Source: Pleomorphomonas sp. JP5 (GTDB lineage Bacteria; Pseudomonadota; Alphaproteobacteria; Rhizobiales; Pleomorphomonadaceae). Taken from it: 64,000 nucleotides of DNA. Within the stretch, counting starts at the first letter, position 1, and each line of letters starts with the position of its first letter. The translations under genes were made by a program, and so were the position numbers. The notes under the pieces are model-generated. The model had not been told where the DNA came from and did not search any database. It saw nothing but the letters and a program-made list of their open reading frames with translations. Of the stretch, positions 35,662 to 44,719 are shown piece by piece. The stretch covers positions 124,001-188,000 of the forward strand of contig NZ_JAMDLI010000001.1 in the NCBI RefSeq assembly GCF_023721815.1. The letters run 5' to 3'.

Positions 35662-37272
35662 ATGCTCTATTTTTCCCGCTGGAAGGTAACCACGATTCTT
35701 CTGACGATTTTCGTCGCCCTCGTGGTCCTAATTCCCAACTACCTGTCCTCGGACCAGATCAAGAATTACTGGCCCTCGTGGCTCCCGGGACGGCAAGTGG
35801 TGCTCGGCCTCGACCTGCAGGGCGGCGTCTACCTGCTCTATCAGGTCGACGTGAACGACTATAAGCAGAAGCGGCTCAAGGCGCTTGAGGGCGACATTCG
35901 TCAGGCCATGCGTGAAGATCCGCGCATCGGCTACACCGGTCTCGGCATTCAGGGCGATGTCGTCCAACTCAAGATTCGCGACGCCGACAAAGTGGACGAA
36001 GCCGCGAAGCGCCTGGGCAATCTGCTCAATCCGCTGTCGACCGGCGCTCTAGGTGGAGCCGCTGTCACCGAGTTTCAGTTCGATCAGGGCTCCGATGGCC
36101 TGATGCGCCTTGGGTTCTCGGAAACCGGGTTGGACAAGAGGCTAGGAACCGTCGTTCAGCAGTCGATCGAGGTCATTCGTCGACGCGTCGACCAGATGGG
36201 GGCCGTCGAGCCGTCCATCCAGCGGCAGGGTTCCGATCGCATTCTGGTCGAAGCCCCGGGCGAAAAGGATCCGGCGCGCCTCAAGAACATCATCGGTCGT
36301 ACCGCCCAGATGACCTTCCATCTGGTCGACCTCAACGTGTCGGCCGACGAAGCCGCCAAGGGCAACCTGCCTCCTGGTGAGATCCTTCTCAAGCAGAAGG
36401 AAGGCGGCATGCCGATGGTGGTCGACGAGACGCCGTTGATGACCGGTGAGGACCTCACTGACGCGCAGACATCCTTCCAGAGCCAGACCAACGAGCCGGT
36501 GGTTTCTTTCCGCCTGTCGACGTCCGGCGCCCGTAAGTTCGCCCAGGTGACAACCGACAATGTCGGTCGGCTGTTTGCGATCGTGCTCGATGACGAGATC
36601 ATTTCGGCGCCACGCATCAACGAGCCGATCACCCAAGGGTCCGGTCAGATTTCCGGCCACTTTACGGTTGAAACCGCCAACGACCTCGCCGTGTTGCTCA
36701 GGGCCGGTGCGTTGCCTGCCAAGCTGTCGGTCGCCGAGGAGCGCACGGTTGGTCCCGGACTCGGCGCCGACTCGATCGCTGCCGGCGAGCGCGCCGCGCT
36801 GATCGGTACTGTCGCCGTCGTCATCTTCATGCTGGCGTCCTACGGTCTGTTCGGAATCTTCGCCAACCTCGCCCTGGTGGTCAATCTGATCCTGATCATG
36901 GCGATCATTACGGTGCTGCAGGCAACACTGACGCTGCCTGGCATCGCCGGCATCGTGCTCACCATGGGCATGGCAGTGGACAGCAACGTGCTGATCTATG
37001 AACGTATCCGCGAGGAGCAAAGGCTCGGTCGGTCGCCGGTCTCGGCCATCGACGCTGGCTTCCGTCGCGCCTTCGGCACCATTCTGGATGCCAACATCAC
37101 CACGCTGATCGCCGCCATCGTGCTGTTCCAGATGGGCTCCGGTCCCGTCAAGGGATTCGCCGTTACCCATGTGATCGGCATCGTGACGACCATGTTCACC
37201 GCCATTACCTTCACTCGACTGGTGGTGGCGACCTGGGTCCGCTATCGGCGGCCGTCTGTCGTTCCGCTCTGA
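35662..37272 (+). CDS. secD: Protein translocase subunit SecD
   Basis: SecD uses the proton gradient to pull secreted proteins through SecYEG and release them in the periplasm. The 536-residue product starts with a membrane helix, then GLDLQGGVYLLYQV (the D1 signature), a large periplasmic P1 region, and five C-terminal helices. TLPGIAGIVLTMGMAVDSNVLIYERIREE is the RND-like segment with the conserved Asp involved in proton flow. GAGG precedes ATG 35662. It is shorter than E. coli SecD (615) in the periplasmic part, as usual for alphaproteobacteria. secF follows 21 bp later. Confidence 0.97.
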   Translation: MLYFSRWKVTTILLTIFVALVVLIPNYLSSDQIKNYWPSWLPGRQVVLGLDLQGGVYLLYQVDVNDYKQKRLKALEGDIRQAMREDPRIGYTGLGIQGDVVQLKIRDADKVDEAAKRLGNLLNPLSTGALGGAAVTEFQFDQGSDGLMRLGFSETGLDKRLGTVVQQSIEVIRRRVDQMGAVEPSIQRQGSDRILVEAPGEKDPARLKNIIGRTAQMTFHLVDLNVSADEAAKGNLPPGEILLKQKEGGMPMVVDETPLMTGEDLTDAQTSFQSQTNEPVVSFRLSTSGARKFAQVTTDNVGRLFAIVLDDEIISAPRINEPITQGSGQISGHFTVETANDLAVLLRAGALPAKLSVAEERTVGPGLGADSIAAGERAALIGTVAVVIFMLASYGLFGIFANLALVVNLILIMAIITVLQATLTLPGIAGIVLTMGMAVDSNVLIYERIREEQRLGRSPVSAIDAGFRRAFGTILDANITTLIAAIVLFQMGSGPVKGFAVTHVIGIVTTMFTAITFTRLVVATWVRYRRPSVVPL

Positions 37273-37293
37273 TCCGGACCCTGAGGCTCCATC

Positions 37294-38247
37294 ATGCGCC
37301 TGCTTCGCTTGTTTCCCGACGACACCAAGATTCCATTCATGCGGTGGAGGAAGTGGAGCTTCCTCGCCTCCGGCATCGCGTCGGTTCTCTGCTTCGTGGT
37401 CCTCTACACCCACGGCATGAACACCGGCATCGATTTCCAGGGCGGCACGCTCATGGAGATCCAGACAAAGTCCGGGCCGGCTGATCTAGAAGGGATTCGC
37501 AGCCAGCTCAACGGGTTGGGGCTTGGCGAGGTCCAGGTCCAATCGTTCGGCGCCGATGATGACGTGCTGATCCGCATCGCCCGTCAGGAAGGCGGAGACG
37601 AGGCACAGGCTGCCGTCGTCACCAAGGTCCAGGCGTCTCTCGGCGACAGCGTCGACTATCGGCGTACCGAGATGGTCGGCCCGCGCGTTTCCGGCGAGCT
37701 GGCCCAGAACGGCATTCTCGGCATCATCTCGGCGCTGGGCCTCATCATGGTCTACGTCTGGTTCCGATTCGAGTGGCAGTATTCCCTCGGCGCAGTGATC
37801 GCGACGCTGCACGACGTCGTTCTGACCATCGGCTTCTTCGCTGTCACACAGGTCGAGTTCAACCTGTCGTCTATCGCTGCAATCCTGACCATCGTCGGCT
37901 ACTCGTTGAACGACACGGTTGTGGTCTACGACCGAATCCGCGAGATGAGGCGCAAGTACAAGCGCCTCAACCTGGTTGTTCTGCTCGACCTCGCCATCAA
38001 CCAGACGCTGACGCGCACCACCAACACCGCTCTGACCACGCTCATCGCGCTGGCCGCTCTCGTCATCTTCGGCGGTGAGGTGATTCGTTCCTTTACTGCG
38101 TCGATGCTGTTCGGCGTTCTGATCGGTACCTACTCGTCGATCTTCATTGCCGCGCCGGTTCTGATCTTCCTCGATCCGCAGTTGGCTGGAGACAAATCGA
38201 CGAAAAAGGCCGAGGATGACGCCGAAGAGGCCGTCGAGCCGGCGTGA
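37294..38247 (+). CDS. secF: Protein translocase subunit SecF
   Basis: A 317-residue partner of SecD with six membrane helices. GIDFQGGTLMEIQ after helix 1 is the SecF N-terminal signature, and SSIAAILTIVGYSLNDTVVVYDRIREMRR is the conserved transmembrane Asp region. TRTTNTALTTLIALAALVIFGGEVIRSFT completes it. The tail is acidic and charged. GAGG upstream supports ATG 37294. A DUF498/Mth938 gene follows at 31 bp. Confidence 0.97.
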   Translation: MRLLRLFPDDTKIPFMRWRKWSFLASGIASVLCFVVLYTHGMNTGIDFQGGTLMEIQTKSGPADLEGIRSQLNGLGLGEVQVQSFGADDDVLIRIARQEGGDEAQAAVVTKVQASLGDSVDYRRTEMVGPRVSGELAQNGILGIISALGLIMVYVWFRFEWQYSLGAVIATLHDVVLTIGFFAVTQVEFNLSSIAAILTIVGYSLNDTVVVYDRIREMRRKYKRLNLVVLLDLAINQTLTRTTNTALTTLIALAALVIFGGEVIRSFTASMLFGVLIGTYSSIFIAAPVLIFLDPQLAGDKSTKKAEDDAEEAVEPA

Positions 38248-38278
38248 TTTCGGACGCGTTTTCTCGGGAGCGCCGCCG

Positions 38279-38686
38279 ATGAAGCTGTTCGGGCCGCGAG
38301 GCCGCGCACTGGAACGTCGCCAGCAGCACCTGCCGGAGCAGGTGCCGGTTGACGCTTACGGCAACGGTGGTTTCAGATTCGGCGGCATGTCCCACCGCGG
38401 ATCGATCCTGATCCTGCCGTCGGGAGTTCATGGCTGGTCGGCGGTAGCGCCGGCCGATATCACCCTTGACAGCCTGGCTCAGGTTTTCGAGGAGGCAGCC
38501 GACCTCGATATGCTGCTCGTGGGCACCGGTCTGGATCTCGTGCCCGTTCCGCGCAATCTGGTGGAAGCCATGCGCGAGCACGGCGTCAAGCATGAAGCAA
38601 TGTCGACCGGCGCCGCCGTTCGGCTGTTCAATGTCATGCTTGGCGAACGACGTCGGTTCGCGGCCGCGCTTCTGGCGGTCGACTGA
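38279..38686 (+). CDS. Mth938-like (DUF498) protein, NDUFAF3 homologue
   Basis: A 135-residue single-domain protein with GGFRFGGMSHRGSILILPSGVHGW and DMLLVGTGLDLVPVPRNLVEAMREHG, the DUF498 signature. NDUFAF3, its mitochondrial homologue, is an assembly factor of respiratory complex I and is known to be related to genes next to secF in alphaproteobacteria. The bacterial role is unproven. The start at ATG 38279 has GGGAG at 38266-38270. It overlaps the next gene by one base (TGATGG), so both are coupled. Confidence 0.88.
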   Translation: MKLFGPRGRALERRQQHLPEQVPVDAYGNGGFRFGGMSHRGSILILPSGVHGWSAVAPADITLDSLAQVFEEAADLDMLLVGTGLDLVPVPRNLVEAMREHGVKHEAMSTGAAVRLFNVMLGERRRFAAALLAVD

Positions 38687-39537
38687 TGGTGGGGTCGGCA
38701 CGCCTGGACGACGCCTATGGCTACTGCGAAGGGCTCGTTCGCGATCATGATCGAGACCGCTGGCTTGCCGACGGGCTTCTCCCCGACGACAAACGCCGTC
38801 ATGCCTTCGCCATCCACGCCTTTTCCTACGAGGCCGCGCGCATCCGCGAGAGCATCCACGAGGCGATGCCCGGCGAGATTCGCTTGCAGTGGTGGGTGGA
38901 TGCCATCGAGGGAGAGGCGCGGGGTGACGTGGCCGGCCATCCTGTCGCAGCCGCCCTCATCGACACCATTCACCGCTTCTCGCTGCGACGATCGGGCTTC
39001 GTCAATCTTCTGGAGGCGCGACGATTCGATCTCTACGACGATGCCATGCCGACGCTGAATGATCTCGAAGGCTATGCCGGGGAAACGTCGTCGGTTTTGT
39101 TTCTTGAAGTGGCGCAGGTGCTCTGCGACGGCGCTGATCCGAAGGGGGCCGACGCCGCCGGCCATGCCGGCGTCGCCTACGCCATGACCGGACTGATGCG
39201 CGCCTTGCCGATCCATGCGCGCCGCAACCAAGTTTACGTTCCAGCCGATCTCCTGAAAGCGGCAGGAATCGAACCGGATGATGTGCGCCACGGTCGTAAG
39301 GCCGATGAACTGGTTGGTGTTGTGGCCAACCTCAGGGACAGCGCCACCGGTCACCTCGAGAAGGCGCTTTCCGCCTTCGCCGAGATCGATCCAAGAGCAA
39401 GGCCGGCTTTTCTGCCGCTCGCCTTCGTCCGACCCTATCTTGCCACGCTCGCCAAGACACCAGTTTACGGTCCGGTAGCTGAAATCGCCGCTTGGCGTAA
39501 ACCGCTAATCCTCTGGTGGTTTGGCAGACGGCTTTAG
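38686..39537 (+). CDS. Phytoene/squalene synthase-family protein without catalytic Asp motifs, NDUFAF6-like
   Basis: A 283-residue member of the squalene/phytoene synthase fold. GEIRLQWWVDAIEG is family-like, but both aspartate motifs that bind the diphosphates are missing. The region of the first motif reads AFSYEAARIRES (about 45-56). The second reads MRALPIHARRNQVYVP (about 171-186), where synthases have RDxxED. It should thus not make carotenoid or hopanoid precursors. It matches the NDUFAF6 (C8orf38) group of complex I assembly factors. It is coupled to the NDUFAF3 homologue and its stop overlaps the stop of the convergent hyfI gene (TTAG, 39534-39537). Confidence 0.82.
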   Translation: MVGSARLDDAYGYCEGLVRDHDRDRWLADGLLPDDKRRHAFAIHAFSYEAARIRESIHEAMPGEIRLQWWVDAIEGEARGDVAGHPVAAALIDTIHRFSLRRSGFVNLLEARRFDLYDDAMPTLNDLEGYAGETSSVLFLEVAQVLCDGADPKGADAAGHAGVAYAMTGLMRALPIHARRNQVYVPADLLKAAGIEPDDVRHGRKADELVGVVANLRDSATGHLEKALSAFAEIDPRARPAFLPLAFVRPYLATLAKTPVYGPVAEIAAWRKPLILWWFGRRL

Positions 39538-40055
39538 CTTCGAGCGCTTGCCTCGATAAGGTCTATCAACCCCTTCAGCATGTCGATTGGCTCGGGTGGA
39601 CACCCCGGAATGACGAGGTCGACCGGGATGACGTCGGAGACGGCGCCGATCACCGCATAGCTTTTGCCGAACACCCCACAACCGGTGGCGCAGTCGCCCA
39701 CCGCCACCACCCATTTGGGTGCGGGCGTTGCGGCATAGGTGCGTTCGAGGCCTTCTCGCATATTGGCCGTCACGGGGCCGGTCACCATCAGCACGTCGGC
39801 GTGGCGGGGCGAGGCGACGAAGCGCAAGCCAAATCGTTCGACGTCGTAGTAGCTGTTGTTGAGGGCATGAATCTCCAGCTCGCAGCCGTTGCAAGAGCCG
39901 GCATCCACTTCGCGGATGGACAGGCTGCGGCCGAGGCGCGCCATCGCGGAGACTCCGAGCCGCTCTGCCAGAGCGTCGACTTCGGCGTCGTTGACTGTCG
40001 GTGTTCCTTCGGTCACGGGGCGCCGAAAAAGCCCTTCGAGCAACATTCTACGCAT
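39534..40055 (-). CDS. hyfI: Hyf-like small subunit (NuoB/HycG family) of an energy-converting hydrogenase-related complex
   Basis: A 173-residue protein homologous to HyfI/HycG and NuoB. The cluster ligands appear as C55-x2-C58 in DAGSCNGCELE, C122 and C126 in GDCATGCGVFG, and C152 in GCPPEP. These would hold the proximal [4Fe-4S] cluster, which in complex I (N2) passes electrons to quinone. It is the last gene of hyfB-C-E-F-G-I. The 15-bp gap to hyfG suggests coupling. No ferredoxin-like subunit (HyfA, HyfH) exists in the operon, so its electron donor or acceptor is unknown. Confidence 0.88.
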   Translation of the reverse strand: MRRMLLEGLFRRPVTEGTPTVNDAEVDALAERLGVSAMARLGRSLSIREVDAGSCNGCELEIHALNNSYYDVERFGLRFVASPRHADVLMVTGPVTANMREGLERTYAATPAPKWVVAVGDCATGCGVFGKSYAVIGAVSDVIPVDLVIPGCPPEPIDMLKGLIDLIEASARS

Positions 40056-40070
40056 GGTCGAGAGTCCGTC

Positions 40071-41633
40071 TCAAAGGTCGTGGCCGGAATAGGAACAGTT
40101 GAAGGACTTGTTGCAGATGGGAAAGTCGGCAACGATATTGCCTTCGATCGCGGCCTCCAGAAGCGGCCACTGGAAGGCTGAGGGGTCGCGAACGGCACCT
40201 CGCAATACCCGCCCGCTCTCGTCCATCCTGAGCCATACCAACACATCGCCACGGAAGCCCTCGATCAAGGCCAGCCCTTCCGTCGCTGTGTCGTGGGGCT
40301 CGTTGGCAAGGCCGCCGGCCTGGGGCACCCTTCGTTCGCGTAGCGCCGGTGCCAGCGGGTAGGAGATCGGCCCCGGCGGCAAGCGGTCGATGATCTGCTC
40401 GATCAGTTCGAGGCTTTCATAGACCTCGTCGATGCGTACCCAGATCCGGGCATCGACATCGCCAGCATCCCGAACAGCCATCTTGAAGTCGAGGTCGCCA
40501 TAAGGGGGGTAACCCGGTGTCTTGCGAGCGTCGAATGGCCGCCCCGAGGCGCGGCCGATTGGCCCTCCGGCGCCGAAGCGGCGGGCGAGTCCGGTGGCAA
40601 GATGGCCCGTGGAGACGGTTCGATTCTGCAGCGAGGCCGTATTGTCGTAGAGCTCGACCAGGCGGGGAAAACGCTGACGAATATGAGCGGTCAGCGTCTT
40701 GATGGGCAGAACATCATGAAGATCGTCGGTGACGCCGCCAGGGATGATGCGGTCCATCATCAACCTATGGCCGAAAGCCGTCTTCGCGGTCCGCAGAACG
40801 TCCTCGCGAAGGATGCCGCAATGGGCGAGCATCAGGGCGAAAGCCGCATCGTTGCATATGCCGCCGATGTCGCCGAGATGGTTTGCAAGCCGTTCGAGCT
40901 CTGCCATCAGGGCGCGAAGCCAGATCGCCCTCTGGGGGACGCCGACGCCGAGGGCTGCCTCGGCCGCCCGCGCGAACGCCAGGGAGTAAGCCACGGTGCT
41001 GTCACCGGAGACGCGAGCGACCACCTTGGCCGCTGCCTCGAGCGTCGTGTCCGTGAGCAGTCCTTCAATGCCCTTGTGGACGTAGCCCAACCGCTCCTCG
41101 AGGCGAACGATGATCTCCCCATTGGCCGAAAAGCGGAAATGACCTGGCTCGATGATGCCTGCGTGCACCGGGCCTACGGCGATCTGATGCAGCGGCGGTC
41201 CCTCGGCCTTGAGGAAAGCGTAAGGGGAGCCATTGGCCGGGATCTGGGACATTGACCCCAGCGGGCTGCGGACGCCCCAGCGGTCATGATCGAGCCAGCG
41301 GCGGTCATCCGGCATGCCATCTGCAGTGAGCCCGTAAAGATCGACGATCGACCGTTCGAGGCGCTGAGCCGGTGGGTGGGTGAGGCCAACCGACGGAAAG
41401 CGGCCATCGGGCGCTGCGAGGGTCAGCACTGTCAGAGCACCGTCCTGATCGTCGAGCAGCGCCATGTGAACGGCACCGGGTTCGGCCCAGAGGCCGGAAA
41501 GAGTGGCGTTTCCGGCGGCGACAGCCAGCGTCGCCTGTCGCCAGGTGTCGACATCGACGGTGATGCGGGGCCAGGGCTTCTGCTCTTCGATGGTCAGAGC
41601 GGTGTTCAGAAGGGCAGTGCGGAGCGTACTCAT
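40071..41633 (-). CDS. hyfG: Hyf-like large subunit (NuoC+NuoD/HycE family) lacking NiFe ligands
   Basis: A 520-residue fusion of a NuoC-like N-terminal part (to about 130) and a NuoD/HycE-like part. The usual blocks EPGHFRFSANGEIIVRLEERLGYVHKGIEGLL and RALMAELERLANHLGDIGGICNDAAF are clear. In real group 4 hydrogenases the site after the first block reads CGIC; here it is SGDS (209-212). The C-terminal DPCxxC is replaced by an ending with C507 and C513 (ICNKSFNCSYSGHDL), and there is no cleavable tail. A NiFe centre therefore should not form, and the protein belongs with Ehr-type large subunits. The start 41633 (MSTLRTALL) follows a GGGGTGAGA sequence and begins four bases after hyfF ends. 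Confidence 0.9.
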   Translation of the reverse strand: MSTLRTALLNTALTIEEQKPWPRITVDVDTWRQATLAVAAGNATLSGLWAEPGAVHMALLDDQDGALTVLTLAAPDGRFPSVGLTHPPAQRLERSIVDLYGLTADGMPDDRRWLDHDRWGVRSPLGSMSQIPANGSPYAFLKAEGPPLHQIAVGPVHAGIIEPGHFRFSANGEIIVRLEERLGYVHKGIEGLLTDTTLEAAAKVVARVSGDSTVAYSLAFARAAEAALGVGVPQRAIWLRALMAELERLANHLGDIGGICNDAAFALMLAHCGILREDVLRTAKTAFGHRLMMDRIIPGGVTDDLHDVLPIKTLTAHIRQRFPRLVELYDNTASLQNRTVSTGHLATGLARRFGAGGPIGRASGRPFDARKTPGYPPYGDLDFKMAVRDAGDVDARIWVRIDEVYESLELIEQIIDRLPPGPISYPLAPALRERRVPQAGGLANEPHDTATEGLALIEGFRGDVLVWLRMDESGRVLRGAVRDPSAFQWPLLEAAIEGNIVADFPICNKSFNCSYSGHDL

Positions 41634-41637
41634 GGTC

Positions 41638-43107
41638 TCACCCCAGCATTCTGGCGACGTTTTGGAACCAAGCGACAACTGGCCCCGGTAGATAGAGGCC
41701 GGCGATCAGGACCAAAACGAGGTGAATGATGAGCGGCAGCATCGACGGTCTCCGACCGGTATGCTCGACGCTTGGCGACGGTTTGCCGAAGGCCACGCCG
41801 GTCAGTCGCCAGATGAGGGCGCCAAAGGCGAGAAGCAGACCAATGACCAGCGGTATGGCAAGCAAAGGCTCGCGCGCGAATGTCGAGCTCACCAGCAGAA
41901 ACTCGCTTGTGAAGATGCCCATGGGCGGCAGGCCGGCGATGGCGGCGACACCGACGACTAGGCTCCAGCCCAGCGTCGGATGGCTCTCCGTGAGGCCTCG
42001 GATATCGGCGATCTTCTGCGTGCCCTTGACCTGCGCCACCTGGCCGACGGCGAAGAAGATCGCCGATTTGGTCAGTGAATGCATGGTCATGTGCAAGAGA
42101 CCGGCGAAGTTGGCGAGCGGTCCGCCCATGCCGAAGGCAAAGGCGATCAATCCCATGTGCTCGATGGAGGAGTAGGCGAACAGCCGCTTGATGTCACGCC
42201 GGAGGTACAGCATGAAGGCCGCGAAGATCAGCGACACGAGGCCAAGCGTCACCAGGAGCGGCCCCGGCGCCACGGCGAAGGGGTTGGCGGCAAGCAGCAT
42301 CTTGAAGCGCAAGAGCGCGTAGAGAGCCACGTTGAGGAGCAGGCCGGAGAGGACTGCGGAGATGGGCGTCGGGCCCTCGGCGTGGGCGTCGGGCAGCCAG
42401 GCGTGCAATGGCGCGAGGCCGACCTTCGTCCCATAACCGAGCATGAGGAACACGAAGGCGACGTTCAGGAGCTCAGGGCTGAAAGCGGCGGCGTTGGCGA
42501 TCAGCGTCGTCCATACCATGGCGTCATGGCCCTCGCCGATGACCGGACGGGCTGCCATGTAGATCAGGATGGTGCCGAACAGGGCCAGCGCAATGCCGAC
42601 CGACCCAAGGATGAAGTATTTCCAGGCCGCTTCCAGTGCCGCCTGCGTTCGGTAGAGGCCGACCATCAGTACGGTGGTCAGCGTGGCGAGTTCCACCGCC
42701 ACCCACATCAGGCCGATGTTGTTGGCCGTCAGCCCGAGATTCATCGAGAAGGACAGCGCCTGATACATGCCATGGTAGAAGCGGATATAGCCCGGCTTCA
42801 GGCGGCCGATCTCGATCTCGTGGCCGATATAGCTCGCCGAGAAGATCGAGGTGGTAAAGCCGACGAAGGTGCCGAGCACGACGAAGACGACATTGAGATC
42901 GTCGACGAACAGGAAGCTCACCGCCGGATCGGGGCGTTCGACGAGGAGCGTCAATGCGCACAGGAAGGTGAGGCCGGATGCCAGCATGTTGATGCGGGCG
43001 CCGAGCTTGTACTGCGGAATCAGCGCAAGGAGCAGGGCAGCGATGCCTGGAACCACCAGCACGGCATCGATGGGAGCAAATGGGAGCTGATGGAGAAAGG
43101 CGGTCAT
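41638..43107 (-). CDS. hyfF: Hyf-like antiporter-type subunit (HyfF / NuoN-NuoM family)
   Basis: A 489-residue polytopic subunit of the Mrp-antiporter/NuoLMN family with about 14 helices. LMWVAVELATLTTVLMVGLY contains the conserved Glu in helix 5, PTPISAVLSGLLLNVALYALLRF the Lys-helix region, and LHMTMHSLTKSAIFFAVGQV the second conserved Lys. These are the proton-channel residues of complex I-type pumps, so the subunit should move H+ or Na+ across the membrane. It overlaps hyfE by four bases (43104-43107); GGAGGG lies upstream. Confidence 0.9.
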   Translation of the reverse strand: MTAFLHQLPFAPIDAVLVVPGIAALLLALIPQYKLGARINMLASGLTFLCALTLLVERPDPAVSFLFVDDLNVVFVVLGTFVGFTTSIFSASYIGHEIEIGRLKPGYIRFYHGMYQALSFSMNLGLTANNIGLMWVAVELATLTTVLMVGLYRTQAALEAAWKYFILGSVGIALALFGTILIYMAARPVIGEGHDAMVWTTLIANAAAFSPELLNVAFVFLMLGYGTKVGLAPLHAWLPDAHAEGPTPISAVLSGLLLNVALYALLRFKMLLAANPFAVAPGPLLVTLGLVSLIFAAFMLYLRRDIKRLFAYSSIEHMGLIAFAFGMGGPLANFAGLLHMTMHSLTKSAIFFAVGQVAQVKGTQKIADIRGLTESHPTLGWSLVVGVAAIAGLPPMGIFTSEFLLVSSTFAREPLLAIPLVIGLLLAFGALIWRLTGVAFGKPSPSVEHTGRRPSMLPLIIHLVLVLIAGLYLPGPVVAWFQNVARMLG

Positions 43108-43766
43108 TCCCGGCCCTCCCGGAAGTCATCGAGGGCCTGGGTGTCGATGGTGTCGAAGCGCTCGCGGATGCGGAACAGGAAGACGCCGATGACGATGAAG
43201 GCGACCAGCACGGAAAAGGCGACCGATATTTCGACCACCAACGGCATGCCGCGTGCGCCGGTCGCGGCGAGAACCAGACCGTTTTCAAGGCTCATGAAGC
43301 CGACCACCTGGCTGATGGCGTTCTGGCGCGTCACCATCATCAGGAGGCCGAGCAGGATGACCGACAGGGCGAGCGCGAGATCCTCGCGGGCGATCGGGTC
43401 GGCCTCGGCGGCGGCGGGCAGCATGACGACCATCGACAGCGCCACAAGGCCCATGCCCATCAGCATTGTCGGGCCGATACCGCCAACCGTCTCGATATCG
43501 CGATGGACGCCGAGACGCAGCACCATGTGATGCAGCGCCACCGGAATGATGATCGCCTTCAGGATCAGTGCGATGGCGGCGGTCACGAAGAGATGCGGCG
43601 CCGCTTGGACGTAGGCTTGCCAGGCAACCGACAGCGACAGAACCACGGCGTGCGCGGCGAACACGTTGAGAAGGCCGAGGATACGATTCTGGTAGAGCAT
43701 CATGAAGCTCACCAGCACCATGCCTCCGGCGAGCAGATGCGCGGCATCGAGTGAGAAGCGTTCCAT
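43104..43766 (-). CDS. hyfE: Hyf-like membrane subunit HyfE
   Basis: A 220-residue protein with about seven membrane helices. ENGLVLAATGARGMPLVVEISVAFSVLVAFIVIGVFLFRIRERFDTID at the C-terminus has the NuoK-like Glu residues (EN and VVEI) that belong to the E-channel of complex I-type pumps. HyfE combines NuoJ-like and NuoK-like features and is typical of hydrogenase-4 and Ehr complexes. It shares one base with the end of hyfC and four with the start of hyfF, so the genes are translationally coupled. Confidence 0.88.
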   Translation of the reverse strand: MERFSLDAAHLLAGGMVLVSFMMLYQNRILGLLNVFAAHAVVLSLSVAWQAYVQAAPHLFVTAAIALILKAIIIPVALHHMVLRLGVHRDIETVGGIGPTMLMGMGLVALSMVVMLPAAAEADPIAREDLALALSVILLGLLMMVTRQNAISQVVGFMSLENGLVLAATGARGMPLVVEISVAFSVLVAFIVIGVFLFRIRERFDTIDTQALDDFREGRE

Positions 43767-44719
43767 CAGAAGCTCCTCGAGACGAACAGCAACAGCGTAC
43801 CCAGCAGGCCGAGCATCAATGCCCCGCCGACGAACTCCGGCACGCGGAATACCCGCATCTTGGCGATCGCCGTTTCGAAAACCACCATCAGGAACCCACC
43901 GACGGCGAGCTTGCCAACCCAGGTGACCGCGCCGATGGCCATTTCAACCAGACCATCGCCCTGGCGAGCCATGCCCCAGGGCGCAAAAATACAGGCGATC
44001 AGCGAGATGTAGAGCAGCAGCTTCAGTGCGGATGCGAGCTCGATCACCGCGAGGTGCCGCCCCGAGTACTCCAGCACCATGGCCTCATGCACCATGGTCA
44101 GTTCGAGATGCGTCGCCGGATTGTCGACCGGCACTCGGGCGTTCTCGGTCAGTGCGACGATGATCAGGCCAATCAGCGCCAGACCAAGCGAGACTCGCAG
44201 AGTGCTGTGGTCGACCATGAAAGCCGCCACCGTCGACAGCTGGGTCGAACCGGCGACCAAAGCCACCGTGAACACGATCATGATCATCGCCGGCTCGGCC
44301 AGCGTCGAGAACAGCATCTCCCGGCTTGATCCTATGCCGCCGAAGGAGGTGCCGATATCCATGCCGGCCAGCGCCAGGAAGAAGCGGGCCGAACCGAGCA
44401 GCGCGGTAATGGCGATGAGGTCGGCCGCCCATGAGAAGTGCAGCCCGGCGGCGAAAGTCGGGACAAGCGCCGCGGCGACCCAGGTGGTGGCGAAGATCAG
44501 GTAGGGCGCGTTGCGAAACAGCCAGGAGGCGTTGTCGGCCAGTACGGCCTCCTTGCGCACGAGACGCAGAAGGTCGCGATAGGGTTGCAGGATCGAGGGG
44601 CCCTTTCGCCGGAGAAGGCGCGCCTTCACCTTGCGGGTGAAGCCGACGAGCCCGGGGGCAAGCGCCAGCACGAGCACCATCTGGATGCCCTGGACGAGGA
44701 TGGCGAGGATCAGGCCCAT
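43766..44719 (-). CDS. hyfC: Hyf-like membrane subunit HyfC (NuoH family)
   Basis: A 317-residue protein with eight or so helices. GFTRKVKARLLRRKGPSILQPYRDLLRLVRKE is the NuoH segment that contacts the soluble arm, and AGMDIGTSFGGIGSSREMLFS and NARVPVDNPATHLELTMVHEAMVLEYSG are the other NuoH signatures. NuoH forms the quinone-chamber floor and links redox chemistry to pumping. The start overlaps the end of hyfB by ten bases. The conserved Glu residues in LELTMVHEAMVLEYSG suggest that the coupling site is kept although the NiFe site in HyfG is lost. Confidence 0.9.
   Translation of the reverse strand: MGLILAILVQGIQMVLVLALAPGLVGFTRKVKARLLRRKGPSILQPYRDLLRLVRKEAVLADNASWLFRNAPYLIFATTWVAAALVPTFAAGLHFSWAADLIAITALLGSARFFLALAGMDIGTSFGGIGSSREMLFSTLAEPAMIMIVFTVALVAGSTQLSTVAAFMVDHSTLRVSLGLALIGLIIVALTENARVPVDNPATHLELTMVHEAMVLEYSGRHLAVIELASALKLLLYISLIACIFAPWGMARQGDGLVEMAIGAVTWVGKLAVGGFLMVVFETAIAKMRVFRVPEFVGGALMLGLLGTLLLFVSRSF

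Noticed and set aside
38686-39537. Carotenoid or hopanoid biosynthesis gene
   Set aside because: Both Asp-rich motifs needed for diphosphate binding are missing and no other crt/hpn genes are nearby.
42079-43530. 483-codon plus-strand frame across hyfF/hyfE
   Set aside because: The translation is low-complexity and rich in His, Arg and Gln, typical of shadow frames; hyfF and hyfE on the minus strand are clear.
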